64,000 nucleotides of DNA, from contig JASFXZ010000040.1 of assembly GCA_032209605.1 (NCBI GenBank), forward strand, positions 2,604,001 through 2,668,000, given 5' to 3'. The position numbers and the translations under genes are program-made. Under the pieces are notes generated by a model. It had not been told where the DNA came from, ran no database searches, and was given only the letters and a program-made list of their open reading frames with translations. Positions 1 through 10,965 of the stretch are shown one piece after another; within the stretch, counting starts at the first letter, position 1, and the number at the start of each line of letters is the position of its first letter. Origin of the DNA: Mactromeris polynyma (Eukaryota; Mollusca; Bivalvia; Venerida; Mactridae).

Positions 1-784
1 TTAATTTCACGTGTTTATACAAATCGATCATTCATGACTTAAAATCGTTATTTAAAGTTGTATAAGTTTGACAAGTGTTGACACGTTTCATTTTGAAAAA
101 CAAGGTCATGGACACATGAAACAATAATTATAATAAATATCCAATGTGTATGGATTTAATACAGTAAGTTAACAATGCGTTGTTTTGGTTCCATCTATTG
201 AAATCTGTACAAACCCCGGACAAAACAGAAAAGAATTGAACAGAATATTAGAAAATATTCTATTACCGAAACGACATTACATGTTTGAAATCCATTTTCT
301 GACCATGTATGGTTTCTAGCTTGATTATTGCCCGCGTTTCCTAAAATATAGTGAAATGTGTACGTACTTTGGGGTGGTCTATGTAAATAGCGACATGAAC
401 CATGTATACATTTAACCATTTCAAATAACAATAGAATTCTTTGTGAGTTAATAAATGTGTTATCGATGCCAATTTAGTGTATACGTCTTTCGTAAATTGG
501 ATACAATGATTTGCTATATTGTAATGATTACATAGTATAGTCCTTTATCCAGTTACGTCACTCACACTATATCGAACGGCTCAATATTGGAGTCCTGGAC
601 AAATAGTAGCCACCTTGTTTGTGAGTCAAGATTCTTTCTGATACGTTGTATATAATTTGTTTTCCTACCGAGCCAAGAACATTATTGCTCTGCTTGTCTG
701 ACATCTTCACTAAGTCAATACCACATGAGAAATAAATATAATTTTCGTTGATTGATCGAGAGAGAATTAGACGAAAAATAATTT
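1..784. other. intergenic DNA left of the YR retrotransposon
   Basis: AT-rich sequence with no convincing gene. One antisense open frame (195-431) has no recognisable motif and I treat it as chance. The last 200 bases may belong to the 5' terminal region of the retrotransposon, whose outer boundary I could not fix. Confidence 0.5.
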
Positions 785-915
785 CCCTTGGCCTGATTGC
801 TCCAATAGGTGTCGCGGTAGGTTAGCACGAGATTTTTGAGTGAATACGTGGATTCAGTCATTCAGCGTATAGACAGTCGACCGATAGGACACGTTATAAA
901 CCGGTTAGATTAGTT

Positions 916-1683
916 ATGTCAATGGAGGGCGAGTCATTTCACGCGGCAGAGATACCACGAGATGATATTAACAGAAGTTTAAAAGAGCTGTTGGTAGAAA
1001 TAAAAGGACAAAAAGAAGAAATAAATTCGCTGAAGGACGAAGTGAGAGGAAAGTCGCAGGCTCTTTCGTCTGAAGTAAAAAAGTTGAAAACTGAGAAAGA
1101 CTTAAAATGGAGATACGAAGGAAATAAGGTACAATATAAATTTAATTCTGAAATGGATGAACATTTGAAGCAGGCCATGTGGGCAATAAATAATGGAAAA
1201 ATAGAGCATGCAATTGAGAATTTGCAAGAGTCACGAGAAAAATTGAAAACTAGGAATAAACATGTACGCATTGCCGACACATCCGAGGCAGGATGGGAGA
1301 CAGTAAGACAATATGAAGTAAACCCTGTTGCTAGCGACTCAGACGATGAATCAAGAATAAACCGAGCGGAAGCTCGAGCCATTCGAAAGAAGAAAAGCAG
1401 CAAAAGAGGGAAAGCAAAACCTTACCACAGAAATACTGCGGGTCCCAGGGATATGGAGTCGAATAATAGACCATGGGGAAGTTCAGGATATGGGAGTTCA
1501 TCACAACCACAGTTTACGACACAGTATGGGCCCAGACAGAGTTCTTTTCGTGGCTCAACAAACAACAACTTCAGACAACAGAGCAGAGGATCTTGTTACG
1601 CATGTGGAGAATTCGATCACTACAGGAGGTCGTGCCCATACACAACAATGGCTACCAGAACAGAAACAGACACGAGGAAATAA
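916..1683 (+). CDS. gag-like nucleocapsid protein of the YR retrotransposon
   Basis: The 255-residue protein is expected to package element RNA. Residues about 15-110 are highly charged, with a heptad-like pattern and many Lys/Glu, suggesting a coiled coil for self-assembly. A basic Lys/Arg-rich stretch lies near residues 150-170. It is followed by a Gly/Ser/Gln/Asn-rich low-complexity region. One CCHC zinc knuckle of the form C-x2-C-x4-H-x4-C uses C227, C230, H235 and C240. The knuckle recurs in the decayed copy at 27790-27840, which supports the reading frame. ATG 916 is the first in-frame start. The 3' part overlaps the RT frame by about 190 bases in the +1 frame. The name gag is by position and zinc knuckle; I cannot show sequence homology to a particular gag family. 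Confidence 0.8.
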   Translation: MSMEGESFHAAEIPRDDINRSLKELLVEIKGQKEEINSLKDEVRGKSQALSSEVKKLKTEKDLKWRYEGNKVQYKFNSEMDEHLKQAMWAINNGKIEHAIENLQESREKLKTRNKHVRIADTSEAGWETVRQYEVNPVASDSDDESRINRAEARAIRKKKSSKRGKAKPYHRNTAGPRDMESNNRPWGSSGYGSSSQPQFTTQYGPRQSSFRGSTNNNFRQQSRGSCYACGEFDHYRRSCPYTTMATRTETDTRK

Positions 1684-3733
1684 AGACAAACCAAACGATG
1701 AGAGACAGAACACGACTATTAAAGATGAGTATTCTTATTCAAAGTATTTGTATCAAGACGATAAGTTTACTAATGACTATTACGAATATGAGTCTGGAGA
1801 AAAAGACATTATTGTTAGAGATAGACTTAAAGATCATATAGAATTTTGGCGTTGTATAGGTGCTAGTGAATTCATATTAGATACAATATTAAATGGATAC
1901 AAAATTCCATTTTATTCAGAACCACCTGGGTGTATATTAAAGAACAACAAATCTGCTGTAAAAGAGGCGAATTTTGTTACACAAGCAATATCTAATTTGT
2001 TAGAGAGAGGATTAATTTTAAAATGCGAGTATATACCTTTAGTAGTAAATCCGCTGACAGTGTCCGTGCAAAGTAACGGCAAAAAGAGATTAATTCTTGA
2101 CCTCAGAGTGGTTAATAAACATATTTGGAAACAGTCCGTGAAATTTGAAGATCTTAGGTTGGCTTTGATGTATTTACAGAAAAATTATTGGATGATAAAA
2201 TTTGATATACACAGTGCTTATCATTTTATAAATATGTATTTGCCTCATACTGAATATTTAGGATTTTCTTGGACAGATGATAGTAATTCAATTCAGTATT
2301 ACAAATTTCAGGTATTACCATTTGGGCTAAGTTCAGCTTGTTATATCTTTACTAAGGTAACACGCCCCCTGGTAGCAAAGTGGCGAGGAGAAGGTAAACG
2401 TATTATCATGTTTTTAGATGATGGGTTTGGTTGTAATCATACTTTGCAAAGTACACAAAAAATGTCAAATGAAATAAAAGGCGATTTGTTAAAATCGGGA
2501 TTCATACCCAAAGCGGAAAAATCGCTGTGGGTTCCAGTGCAAATATTGCAGTGGTTAGGTGCTATATTGAATAGTTTGGAATTTACTGTTAGTATAAGCC
2601 AATCTAGGATTGACAAAGCTCTTGCTACAATCAGTCATATAAAAGAAATATGCATTTCAGATCGTAAAGTTCATGTCAGAAAGGTGGCAAGTTTAGTTGG
2701 GCAAATTATTTCTATGAGCACTGTTATTGGGGGAGTATCCCAGATTATGACCAGAAGCTTAAGCATAGATATAAGTAAAGCACCCTCGTGGAATTCATAC
2801 ATAAGTATAGAAAATGAGAGTTTGCAACAGTTACTGTTTTGGCAAAGAAATTTATCGTACATAAATTTGAAACATATTAAGGGAGTAAATAAAATTTCAA
2901 AGATAATGTATAGTGACGCAAGCAGTATTGGGTATGCAGGATTTGAGGTAAATACCATAAACGGCATTTCGCATGGGGTATGGTCACCAATAGAACAAAT
3001 GAGATCCTCCACATGGAGGGAGTTATGTGCTGTGCATAGAGTATTGATTTCTCTGAGGCATATTTTAGATAATCAACAAGTTAAATGGTTCACAGATAAC
3101 ATGGGTGTAAGTAGCATTGTTAAGAAAGGTTCCATGAAAACTGATCTTCAAGAATTAGCTATGAGTATATTTTCATTTTGTTGCATACATTCTATAAATC
3201 TAGAAGTAGAATGGATTCCCAGAGAGCTTAACGATAGGGCTGATTATCTTTCAAACATAGTCGAAACTGATGATTGGGGTATTTCAACAGAAATTCTTAA
3301 CATCATTCAAGAAAAGTGGGGCTATTTAGAAGTAGATTATTTTGCATCAGAACATAACGCAAAGTTGCCAATGTTTTATTCTAGATTTTGGAATATAGGT
3401 TCTAGGGGCGTTGATGCATTCACATATGATTGGAGTAAACAGTTAGGGTTATTTGTACCTCCTGTTATTTTGGTATCTAGAGTTTTGCGACAGCTAGAGA
3501 GTTGTGAAACAAAGGGTATATTAATTGTACCATTATGGAAATCGGCAAATTTTTGGCCGTTGTTATGTACTAGTAACGAAGATGACAATTTTATACATAA
3601 TGTTAAGGGTGTCATAGATCTCCCAACAAGAAAGGAATTTTATGTTCCGTGTAAGAATGGGAAGGGAATTTTCGGAAATGAAGATTTGAGATTTAGAATG
3701 CTAGCCTTATATATTGATTATAGTAAACTGTAA
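1490..3733 (+). CDS. reverse transcriptase-RNase H polyprotein of the YR retrotransposon
   Basis: This protein copies element RNA into DNA and removes the RNA strand. In the 747-residue frame, RT motif A has catalytic D239 (FDIHSAYHF). Motif B is LPFGLSSA at 276-283. Motif C is FLDDG, with D310 and D311. RNase H follows with a full D-E-D-D set: D476 (YSDAS), E511 (WREL), D536 (FTDN) and D585 (NDRADY). The C-terminal 130 residues match the conserved but poorly understood tail of DIRS/Ngaro polyproteins between RNase H and YR (IVPLWKSANFWPLL). The true translation start is uncertain. Homology with copy 2 begins near residue 75, after the gag overlap, so +1 frameshifting from gag or reinitiation is as likely as use of ATG 1490. 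Family identity is firm; the start is not. Confidence 0.9.
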   Translation: MGVHHNHSLRHSMGPDRVLFVAQQTTTSDNRAEDLVTHVENSITTGGRAHTQQWLPEQKQTRGNKDKPNDERQNTTIKDEYSYSKYLYQDDKFTNDYYEYESGEKDIIVRDRLKDHIEFWRCIGASEFILDTILNGYKIPFYSEPPGCILKNNKSAVKEANFVTQAISNLLERGLILKCEYIPLVVNPLTVSVQSNGKKRLILDLRVVNKHIWKQSVKFEDLRLALMYLQKNYWMIKFDIHSAYHFINMYLPHTEYLGFSWTDDSNSIQYYKFQVLPFGLSSACYIFTKVTRPLVAKWRGEGKRIIMFLDDGFGCNHTLQSTQKMSNEIKGDLLKSGFIPKAEKSLWVPVQILQWLGAILNSLEFTVSISQSRIDKALATISHIKEICISDRKVHVRKVASLVGQIISMSTVIGGVSQIMTRSLSIDISKAPSWNSYISIENESLQQLLFWQRNLSYINLKHIKGVNKISKIMYSDASSIGYAGFEVNTINGISHGVWSPIEQMRSSTWRELCAVHRVLISLRHILDNQQVKWFTDNMGVSSIVKKGSMKTDLQELAMSIFSFCCIHSINLEVEWIPRELNDRADYLSNIVETDDWGISTEILNIIQEKWGYLEVDYFASEHNAKLPMFYSRFWNIGSRGVDAFTYDWSKQLGLFVPPVILVSRVLRQLESCETKGILIVPLWKSANFWPLLCTSNEDDNFIHNVKGVIDLPTRKEFYVPCKNGKGIFGNEDLRFRMLALYIDYSKL

Positions 3734-3994
3734 TGTTTGGCAAGGGAGACAACACTGTCAGAGAAGTATATGTACCTATACGAGTTGTCTACCTGGCGTG
3801 GCTGCCAATTAGAAATGCTGGAACAGTGTGAAGACTGTTTCGTGGCGATTGCCTATAGACAACACAATATTGTGGAAAGTTTGAACCAGGATCAGTTCAA
3901 TATAAAATAAATTAACATGTGTTTGAGTACAATATATATTTAGTACACAAAATCCATGTAGTACATGTATTAATGACGAATTTCTATAACACAT
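3734..3994 (+). other. spacer between RT-RNase H and recombinase frames (possible intron)
   Basis: This 260-base AT-rich spacer contains stops in all frames. It ends in a pyrimidine-rich stretch and CAG at 4005-4007. The decayed copy has a CAG at the same distance (12 bases) before the conserved recombinase start region, which suggests a splice acceptor. A GTAAAC donor-like site at 3723 would join out of frame, so no intron can be drawn with confidence. Confidence 0.35.
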
Positions 3995-5002
3995 ATGTTT
4001 TTTCAGGTATATGCAAATGATATTGAAGAGCTACCTGACGTCTTAGTGGACAAGATTCCTTTACTACCAGAAATACTCAAAGGATCCAGGGCAGAGACGA
4101 CATGTTCTAGTTACAACAGTGCGTTCCTCAGATGGAAACGATGGGCTTTGAGTAACAATATAAAAAGTAAGGATATCTTGCCCGCAAAGGCGCTTCACGT
4201 GGCTCTTTATCTTGTGTCCATTATACAAACTGCAAATACACCAGGCCCAGTTATACAGGCCTTTTATAGTATTAAATGGATGCATGACATTTTAGACTTA
4301 AATTCACCTACAAATTCTAAACTTGTTAGCAATATAGTGGAAGCGGCTAAGCGTAAACTTAGCAAACCAATTCGGAAGAAAGAACCTGTAACTATAGAGT
4401 TATTAACTCTAGTGTATAAATCGTTATATGTAGAAGGGAATGTGAAAAACCAGAGAACTATTGCGGCTTGTTTGCTGGCATACGGTGGGTTTCTTAGAAG
4501 TAACGAACTTCTTAAATTACGAAGTAGTGATGTTATCATAAACAGTGTGTATATGAGTGTTTTTATTGAGTCAAGCAAAACAGATAAATATCGAGATGGG
4601 GCATGGATTATTATAGCAAGAACAGGGACATTGATATGTCCCGTGTTTAATTTAGAAAGGTTTTTTAATTGGGCAGATATCAAATCAGATTCGAATTGTT
4701 ATATATTTCGCCGAATAAGTGCCATCAAAAATGGTTTTAAGCTTAGGCAAGAAGACAAGCATATTTCATATAGCATGCTAAGATCAATTTTCATAGAAGC
4801 TTTTAAGCCACATGTATCAGATATTAGTCAGTATTGCTTGCATTCATTGAGATCTGGCGGGGCTACAGCCGCAGCTAATAATGGAATAACAGATAGACTA
4901 TTTAAACGCCATGGGAGATGGCTCAGTGATTCCGCAAAAGACGGATATGTGAAAGATTCATTGGAAGAACGACTCAGAGTGTCACAGTCGTTAGGATTAT
5001 GA
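3995..5002 (+). CDS. tyrosine recombinase of the YR retrotransposon
   Basis: This 335-residue integrase of the lambda/Cre fold inserts the circular DNA form of the element without a DDE integrase. Catalytic residues are all present: R168 (GFLRSNELL), K195 (SSKTDKY), H283 and R286 in HSLR, H306 (KRHGRW), and the nucleophile Y318 (DGYVKD). The N-terminal half (residues about 20-110) looks like the SAM-like core-binding domain, with an RWKRWA motif. ATG 3995 sits directly before a possible splice acceptor, so the first residues may be replaced if the transcript is spliced. Translation would otherwise need a separate start. It is the third gene of the element and ends 230 bases before the right-hand inverted match. 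Confidence 0.9.
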   Translation: MFFQVYANDIEELPDVLVDKIPLLPEILKGSRAETTCSSYNSAFLRWKRWALSNNIKSKDILPAKALHVALYLVSIIQTANTPGPVIQAFYSIKWMHDILDLNSPTNSKLVSNIVEAAKRKLSKPIRKKEPVTIELLTLVYKSLYVEGNVKNQRTIAACLLAYGGFLRSNELLKLRSSDVIINSVYMSVFIESSKTDKYRDGAWIIIARTGTLICPVFNLERFFNWADIKSDSNCYIFRRISAIKNGFKLRQEDKHISYSMLRSIFIEAFKPHVSDISQYCLHSLRSGGATAAANNGITDRLFKRHGRWLSDSAKDGYVKDSLEERLRVSQSLGL

Positions 5003-5229
5003 ATTATGTATATAATTATGTATTTATATACACATGTATAATGAATTGTTCGTTAATTAAATATTGTGAATTGTGATTTAGGATCTGAAATGGCATCATG
5101 ATAAACTATAGCCGAATTCCCGTTCTTTTAAGTTCAGTCGGTCGATGTGTCCAAGGCGCTATTACCAAATTACAATTGTGTTGTTTATTGTATTTGTTAT
5201 TAAGTCTATTGGAGGTGCTATGTCAAGGG

Positions 5230-6551
5230 AATATAACTTAATACACATAATTCAATCATTACATGTTAAAGGAAAGCATTATTTCGTGGTGTTCATGCTC
5301 GGTTGCATATATTATATAATGAGAGAAATCCACAAATGCAATGATTTCCGTAATTACAACCAAACACACCGAAGATGCACGATTCTCTCACGGAACATTG
5401 TATAGTCAGCGTAATCGATGTATAATATATTCATGCATAAAGGCCAGGATCAGATTAATATGTTCGGACTAAGTGTTTATTGGTCCCGGATATACCTCCA
5501 AGAGTATATAAAGTCAAACTACAATTCGAGGCAATTTCAACATGCTGTCTAAACACAGCGGGGTGGATAAGTTAGTCACTAACGATAATAATCAGGAGAC
5601 GTTAAATAAGTATATATTAAATCAGTTATAGAATGGAGCCGATATCGACTATTGACTAATTGCCATTTTTAATAAATATCATTTCCTCGTGGAAGGGAGA
5701 CAATCCAATTGGAGGAAATGGCTAATCAAGGGAGATAATTTTTGATATTTATCCAACAAAAGTACACAGGACACAGCTTAATCTACACATCACTGCACAT
5801 ACTGTTGATACAGCAATATCTAAATTCATAAAAAATCAGTACTTCCAAAACAAATATTTTCCGACCGGAAATTTTCAAAACAATGTCAGAAAAAAAACTT
5901 GGTATTGACCCCTTTGTTCATTAAGGGTATGGTTTCCATTTAATTTCCTGTTAAAACAAATATAAACCCTAAAGATTATATCAAACTTGTCGATATGAAT
6001 CATCAGAATATAAAACACATTGTGTACGTCAAGACTTTATTTTTTTGAATTCATTTGCACCGCTCGATGTCATAACATACGAGTATTTCCTACTAAAACG
6101 TGATACAATTCTAGTAAAAATGATATGTCTTTCGAAATGTATTAACAGCTCCCTGATACATGTGTCACCATATCAATATGCTGTCACTGATTTGCATTAC
6201 AATTTTGCTGACCATTAATGTCTATATCGATATATATCAACTACATAGTGATAAATACAACACACTCGCCATTTTGACATGTTTGGATATATTCAATCCA
6301 GATTAAAACATTTAATTTGCAAATCCGAATAAAAGAAAAGAAATTCGAAGGGAGACCACTTCCTATCAAACTTCAGATACCGTCAATTAAATCATTCACC
6401 AAAGTGTTTGAATGCATTGTTATTATTCAGTGCTGGAAGTTAGATATTCAGACAAAACATGACGCTTTTCAGAGGCAAACAGAGGCTCTTAACTTCGTAC
6501 ACTTTCTTGACTACACGCGGAATGCTTGCTGTTGTTTGTGTGCTTTATCAT
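5230..6551. other. intergenic DNA between retrotransposon and minisatellite
   Basis: No gene is supported. Open frames at 5145-5405 and 6317-6751 lack motifs, and the second runs into the minisatellite. A dispersed repeat segment around 5705-5780 (GGAAATGGCT, then AATCAAGGGAGAT and TTGATATTTATCC) recurs at 11555-11630. Confidence 0.5.
5705..5780. repeat. dispersed repeat segment, copy 1 of 2
   Basis: It shares GGAAATGGCT, ATCAAGGGAGAT and TTGATATTTATCC in the same order with 11555-11630, where about 13 extra bases separate the first two blocks. The family is not recognised. It may be a SINE or MITE fragment. Confidence 0.5.
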
Positions 6552-9500
6552 ACCGACCATCGGGATGGACGTCCATATTTCGCTATCACACAGTGAGTCA
6601 GACCATCGGGATGGACGTCCATATGTTGCTATCACACAGTGAGTCAGACGGTCGGGTAGGATGTCCATATGTTGCTATCACACAGTCAGTCAGACGGTAT
6701 GGTAGGGTGTCCATATTTCGCTATCACACAGTGAGTCAGACGGTCGGGTAGGATGTCCATATGTTGCTATCACACAGTGAGTCAGACGGTCGGGTAGGAT
6801 GTCCATATGTTGCTATCACACAGTCAGTCAGACGGTAGGGTAGGGTGTCCATATTTCGCTATCACACAATGAGTCAGACGGTCGGGTAGGGTGTCCATAT
6901 GTTGCTATCACACAGTGAGTCAGACGGTCGGGTAGGATGTCCATATGTTGCTATCACACAGTGAGTCAGACGGTCGGATAGGGTGTCCATATGTTGCTAT
7001 CACACAGTGAGTCATACGGTCGGGTAGGATGTCCATATGTTGCTATCACACAGTGAGTCATACGGTCGGGTAGGATGTCCGTATGTTGTTATCACACAGT
7101 GAGTCAGACGGTCGGGTAGGATGTCCATATGTTGCTATCAAACAGTGAGTCATACGGTCGGGTAGGATGTCCATATGTTGCTATCACACAGTGAGTCATA
7201 CGGTCGGGTAGGATGTCCATATGTTGCTATCACACAGTGAGTCAGACGGTCGGATAGGGTGTCCATATGTTGCTATCACACAGTGAGTCATACGGTCGGG
7301 TAGGGTGTCCATATGTTGCTATCACACAGTGAGTCATACGGTCGGGTAGGATGTCCGTATGTTGCTATCACACAGTGAGTCATACGGTCGGGTAGGATGT
7401 CCATATGTTGCTATCAAACAGTGAGTCATACGGTCGGGTAGGATGTCCATATGTTGCTATCACACAGTGAGTCATACGGTCGGGTAGGATGTCCATATGT
7501 TGCTATCACACAGTGAGTCATACGGTTGGGTAGGGTGTCCATATTTCGCTATCACACAGTGAGTCAGACGGTCGGGTAGGGTGTCCATATTTCGCTATCA
7601 CACAGTGAGTCAGACGGTCGGGTAGGGTTCCATATTTCGCTATCACACAGTGAGTCAGACGGTCGGGTAGGGTGTCCAAATTTCGCTATCACACAGTGAG
7701 TCAGACGGTCGGGTAGGGTTCCATATTTCGCTATCACACAGTGAGTCAGACGGTCGGGTAGGATGTCCATATGTTGCTATCACACAGTGAGTCAGACGGT
7801 CGGGTAGGATGTCCATATGTTGCTATCACACAGTGAGTCATACGGTCGGGTAGGATGTCCATATGTTGCTATCACACAGTGAGTCATACGGTCGGGTAGG
7901 ATGTCCATATGTTGCTATCACACAGTGAGTCATACGGTCGGGTAGGATGTCCATATGTTGCTATCACACAGTGAGTCATACGGTTGGGTAGGGTGTCCAT
8001 ATTTCGCTATCACACAGTGAGTCAGACGGTCGGGTAGGGTTCCATATTTCGCTATCACACAGTGAGTCAGACGGTCGGGTAGGGTGTCCATATTTCGCTA
8101 TCACACAGTGAGTCAGACGGTCGGGTAGGGTTCCATATTTCGCTATCACACAGTGAGTCAGACGGTCGAGTAGGGTTCCATATTTCGCTATCACACAGTG
8201 AGTCAGACGGTCGGGTAGGGTGTCCAAATTTCGCTATCACACAGTGAGTCAGACGGTCGGGTAGGGTTCCATATTTCGCTATCACACAGTGAGTCAGACG
8301 GTCGGGTAGGGTTCCATATTTCGCTATCACACAGTGAGTCATACGGTCGGGTAGGATGTCCATATGTTGCTATCACACAGTGAGTCAGACGGTCGGGTAG
8401 GATGTCCATATGTTGCTATCACACAGTGAGTCATACGGTCGGGTAGGATGTCCATATGTTGCTATCACACAGTGAGTCATACGGTCGGGTAGGATGTCCA
8501 TATGTTGCTATCACACAGTGAGTCAGACGGTCGGGTAGGGTGTCCATATTTTGCTATCACACAGTGAGTCAGACGGTCGGGTAGGGTTCCATATTTCGCT
8601 ATCACACAGTGAGTCAGACGGTCGGGTAGGGTTCCATATTTCGCTATCACACAGTGAGTCAGACGGTCGGGTAGGGTTCCATATTTCGCTATCACACAGT
8701 GAGTCAGACGGTCGGGTAGGGTGTCCATATTTCGTTATCACACAGTGAGTCAGACGGTCGGGTAGGGTGTCCATATTTCGCTATCACACAGTGAGTCAGA
8801 CGGTCGGGTAGGGTTCCATATTTCGCTATCACACAGTGAGTCAGACGATCGGGTAGGGTGTCCATATTTCGCTATCACACAGTGAGTCAGACGGTCGTGT
8901 AGGGTTCCATATTTCGCTATCACACAGTGAGTCAGACGGTCGGGTAGGGTGTCCATATTTCGTTATCACACAGTGAGTCACACGGTCGGGTAGGGTGTCA
9001 ATATTTCGTTATCACACAGTCAGTCAGACGGTCGGGTAGGGTGTCCATATGTTGCTATCACACAGTAAGTCAGACGGTCGGGTAGGATGTCCATATGTTG
9101 CTATCACACAGTGAGTCAGACGGTCGGGTAGGATGTCCATATGTTGCTATCACACAGTGATTCAGACGGTCGGGTAGGGTGTCCATATGTTGCTATCACA
9201 CAGTGAGTCAGGCGGTCGGGTAGGGTGTCCATATGTTGCTATCACACAGTGAGTCAGACGGTCGGGTAGGGTGTCCATATGTTGCTATCACACAGTGAGT
9301 CAGACGGTCGGGTCGGGTGTCCGTATTTCGCTATCTGACAATGAGTCAGACGGTCGGGTAGTGTGTCCATATGTTGCTATCACACAGTGAGTCAGACGGT
9401 CGGGTAGGATATCCATATGTTGCTATCACACAGTGAGTCAGACGGTCGGGTAGGGTGTCCATATGTTGCTATCACACAGTGAGTCAGACGGTCGGGTAGG

Positions 9501-9772
9501 GTGTCCATATGTTGCTATCACACAGTGAGTCAGACGGTCGGGAAGAGGGTTCATATTTCCCTATCACACAGTGAGTCAGACGGTCGGGTAGGGTGTCCAT
9601 ATGTTGCTATCACACAGTGAGTCAGTCGGTCGGGAAGAGGGTTCATATTTCCCTATCACACAGTGAGTCAGACGGTCGGGTTGGATGTCCATATTTCCAT
9701 ATCATACTGTGAGACAGACGGTCGGGTTGGATGCCCATATTTCCCTACCACACAGTGAGTCAGACGATCAGA
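6552..9772. repeat. 46-bp minisatellite, about 70 units, each with an AP-1 site
   Basis: A tandem array of a 46-bp unit, with a 45-bp variant that lacks one base before TCCATA. Variation is patterned: TTTCGCTATC versus GTTGCTATC, GGGT versus GGAT, and CAGACGG versus CATACGG. Blocks of one variant type alternate with blocks of the other, for example 7520-7760 and 7980-8340, so the array has higher-order structure from block duplication. The edges (6552-6620 and 9530-9772) are the most diverged, as expected from unequal exchange. Almost every unit holds TGAGTCA, the optimal AP-1 element; a few units have changed it to CAGTCA. Open frames in both strands come only from the repeat and are not genes. 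Confidence 0.95.
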
Positions 9773-10944
9773 GTACTATATTTACCCATATATCAAACAG
9801 TTAGCCAGACTGTCTGATGAGGCGTTCTCAAAGACGGACAGACAAAAAGCTCGATGTGTTTTTAGAGTCATAAATAGGTTTTTATGAAATAATAGAAACA
9901 TGTTGATAATAGTGTTATATTATTGTACTTGTAACCGTATATTGGCTACAGGAACAAAATTGCATTCTTTAACGTCCTATTCTAACGCGACTCATTGTAT
10001 CGGTTGTAAACAGATCATATGTATAGGTTAAGTGAACGGGTAAAAATACAAAAATAGAGATGTCATTCTGTTGCAACGAATAGTTGGTATTCTCCTCCTC
10101 TATCGAAGCGGAAGTTATAACTAGGTTTCTTCAGCCCGTCTCTACATTCATTTTTATTAGAAAAATATACGTTCGTGTGTATGGCATACGTATGTATGTG
10201 ACTATATTAGGAAAATGAGAAGGATAATTTCAGGTCAGTCTTTTTGTTGTTTCAAAGAGTATTTATTACACATGGTGAAGCTTAAGATTGATTAAATTTC
10301 CAAATTCCAAGACGGATTGACTCTTATAAAGCTAATCGCTCATTTTCATTCTAAATAATGAATTTGTTATGTAGATAAATTCCGTATAAGAAATGACGTA
10401 TGAGCAGACGAACGGATAGAGCCATCATCACGAATTTTCTGACTTAATAAACTCATCATAATAAAATAAAATCTGCAAAATTACGTCATTGGTTCTACTC
10501 GTAGTTACCACACTTTTGATCTACGCTCTTAAGCCTTGATGTCGTTTAAAATAGAAACTCAACCCTGGTAGAATTCATTTAGATTGAGATAAGATACGCG
10601 ACATACGTAGCTTAAGTTAGCATTTGAACATCCATCGCACGATCTAAATATTGTAAAACTTCTAAAGGTTTTATAAATTTTCAATAGCATTTGATCTTCT
10701 TGCGAAAATAAAACTAACGATTGTCCCGAAATCTACGGTGTAACGTTATCAACTAAAATTACTTTAGTTTTTAGGGCACTATGAATAAATATGATTATAA
10801 TTGATGGTCTTGCTTAAATGGACGTACAGCAATCACCTGACCGCTATTATCACCCTTTAATAAATACGTTTCTCAACAAGGGATTTTCATTCCAGTCTTT
10901 AACTTGAATAATAATAATAATTCGTTATTTAAAGATGGACGCTC

Positions 10945-10965
10945 GATAAGCCTATAAGGCTTATC
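10945..10965. repeat. short perfect hairpin
   Basis: GATAAGCCT and AGGCTTATC form nine-base arms around the loop ATA. It lies in the TLR upstream region. No function is known; it may be a relic of a foldback repeat. Confidence 0.6.

Larger units (their letters stand above)
785..5229 (+). mobile_element. DIRS-order (tyrosine recombinase) retrotransposon, copy 1, apparently intact
   Basis: Three plus-strand genes lie in the order gag-like, reverse transcriptase-RNase H, tyrosine recombinase. This order is diagnostic of the DIRS/Ngaro order, which integrates through a recombinase instead of a DDE integrase. No frame-breaking stop is seen in any of the three genes, and all catalytic residues I looked for are present. 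The termini are unresolved. The limits given are a short inverted match: CCCTTG, nine bases, CTCCAATAG at 785-808, and its complement with the same nine-base spacing at 5206-5229. This would fit DIRS-type inverted ends or internal complementary regions, but it is too short to prove them. A second, decayed relative lies at 27402-31168. The assignment to DIRS rather than Ngaro or PAT is open. Confidence 0.85.

Noticed and set aside
3723..4007. GT-AG intron in YR copy 1 from 3723 to 4007
   Set aside because: The splice would give an immediate in-frame stop, so this exact intron is not supported.
7564..8956. Open frames of 60-98 codons in the 46-bp array
   Set aside because: They arise from the repeat because 45- and 46-bp units mix; no start context or independent support.
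6552..9772. CRISPR-like regular array
   Set aside because: Units are contiguous with no unique spacers and the context is an animal genome; it is a minisatellite.
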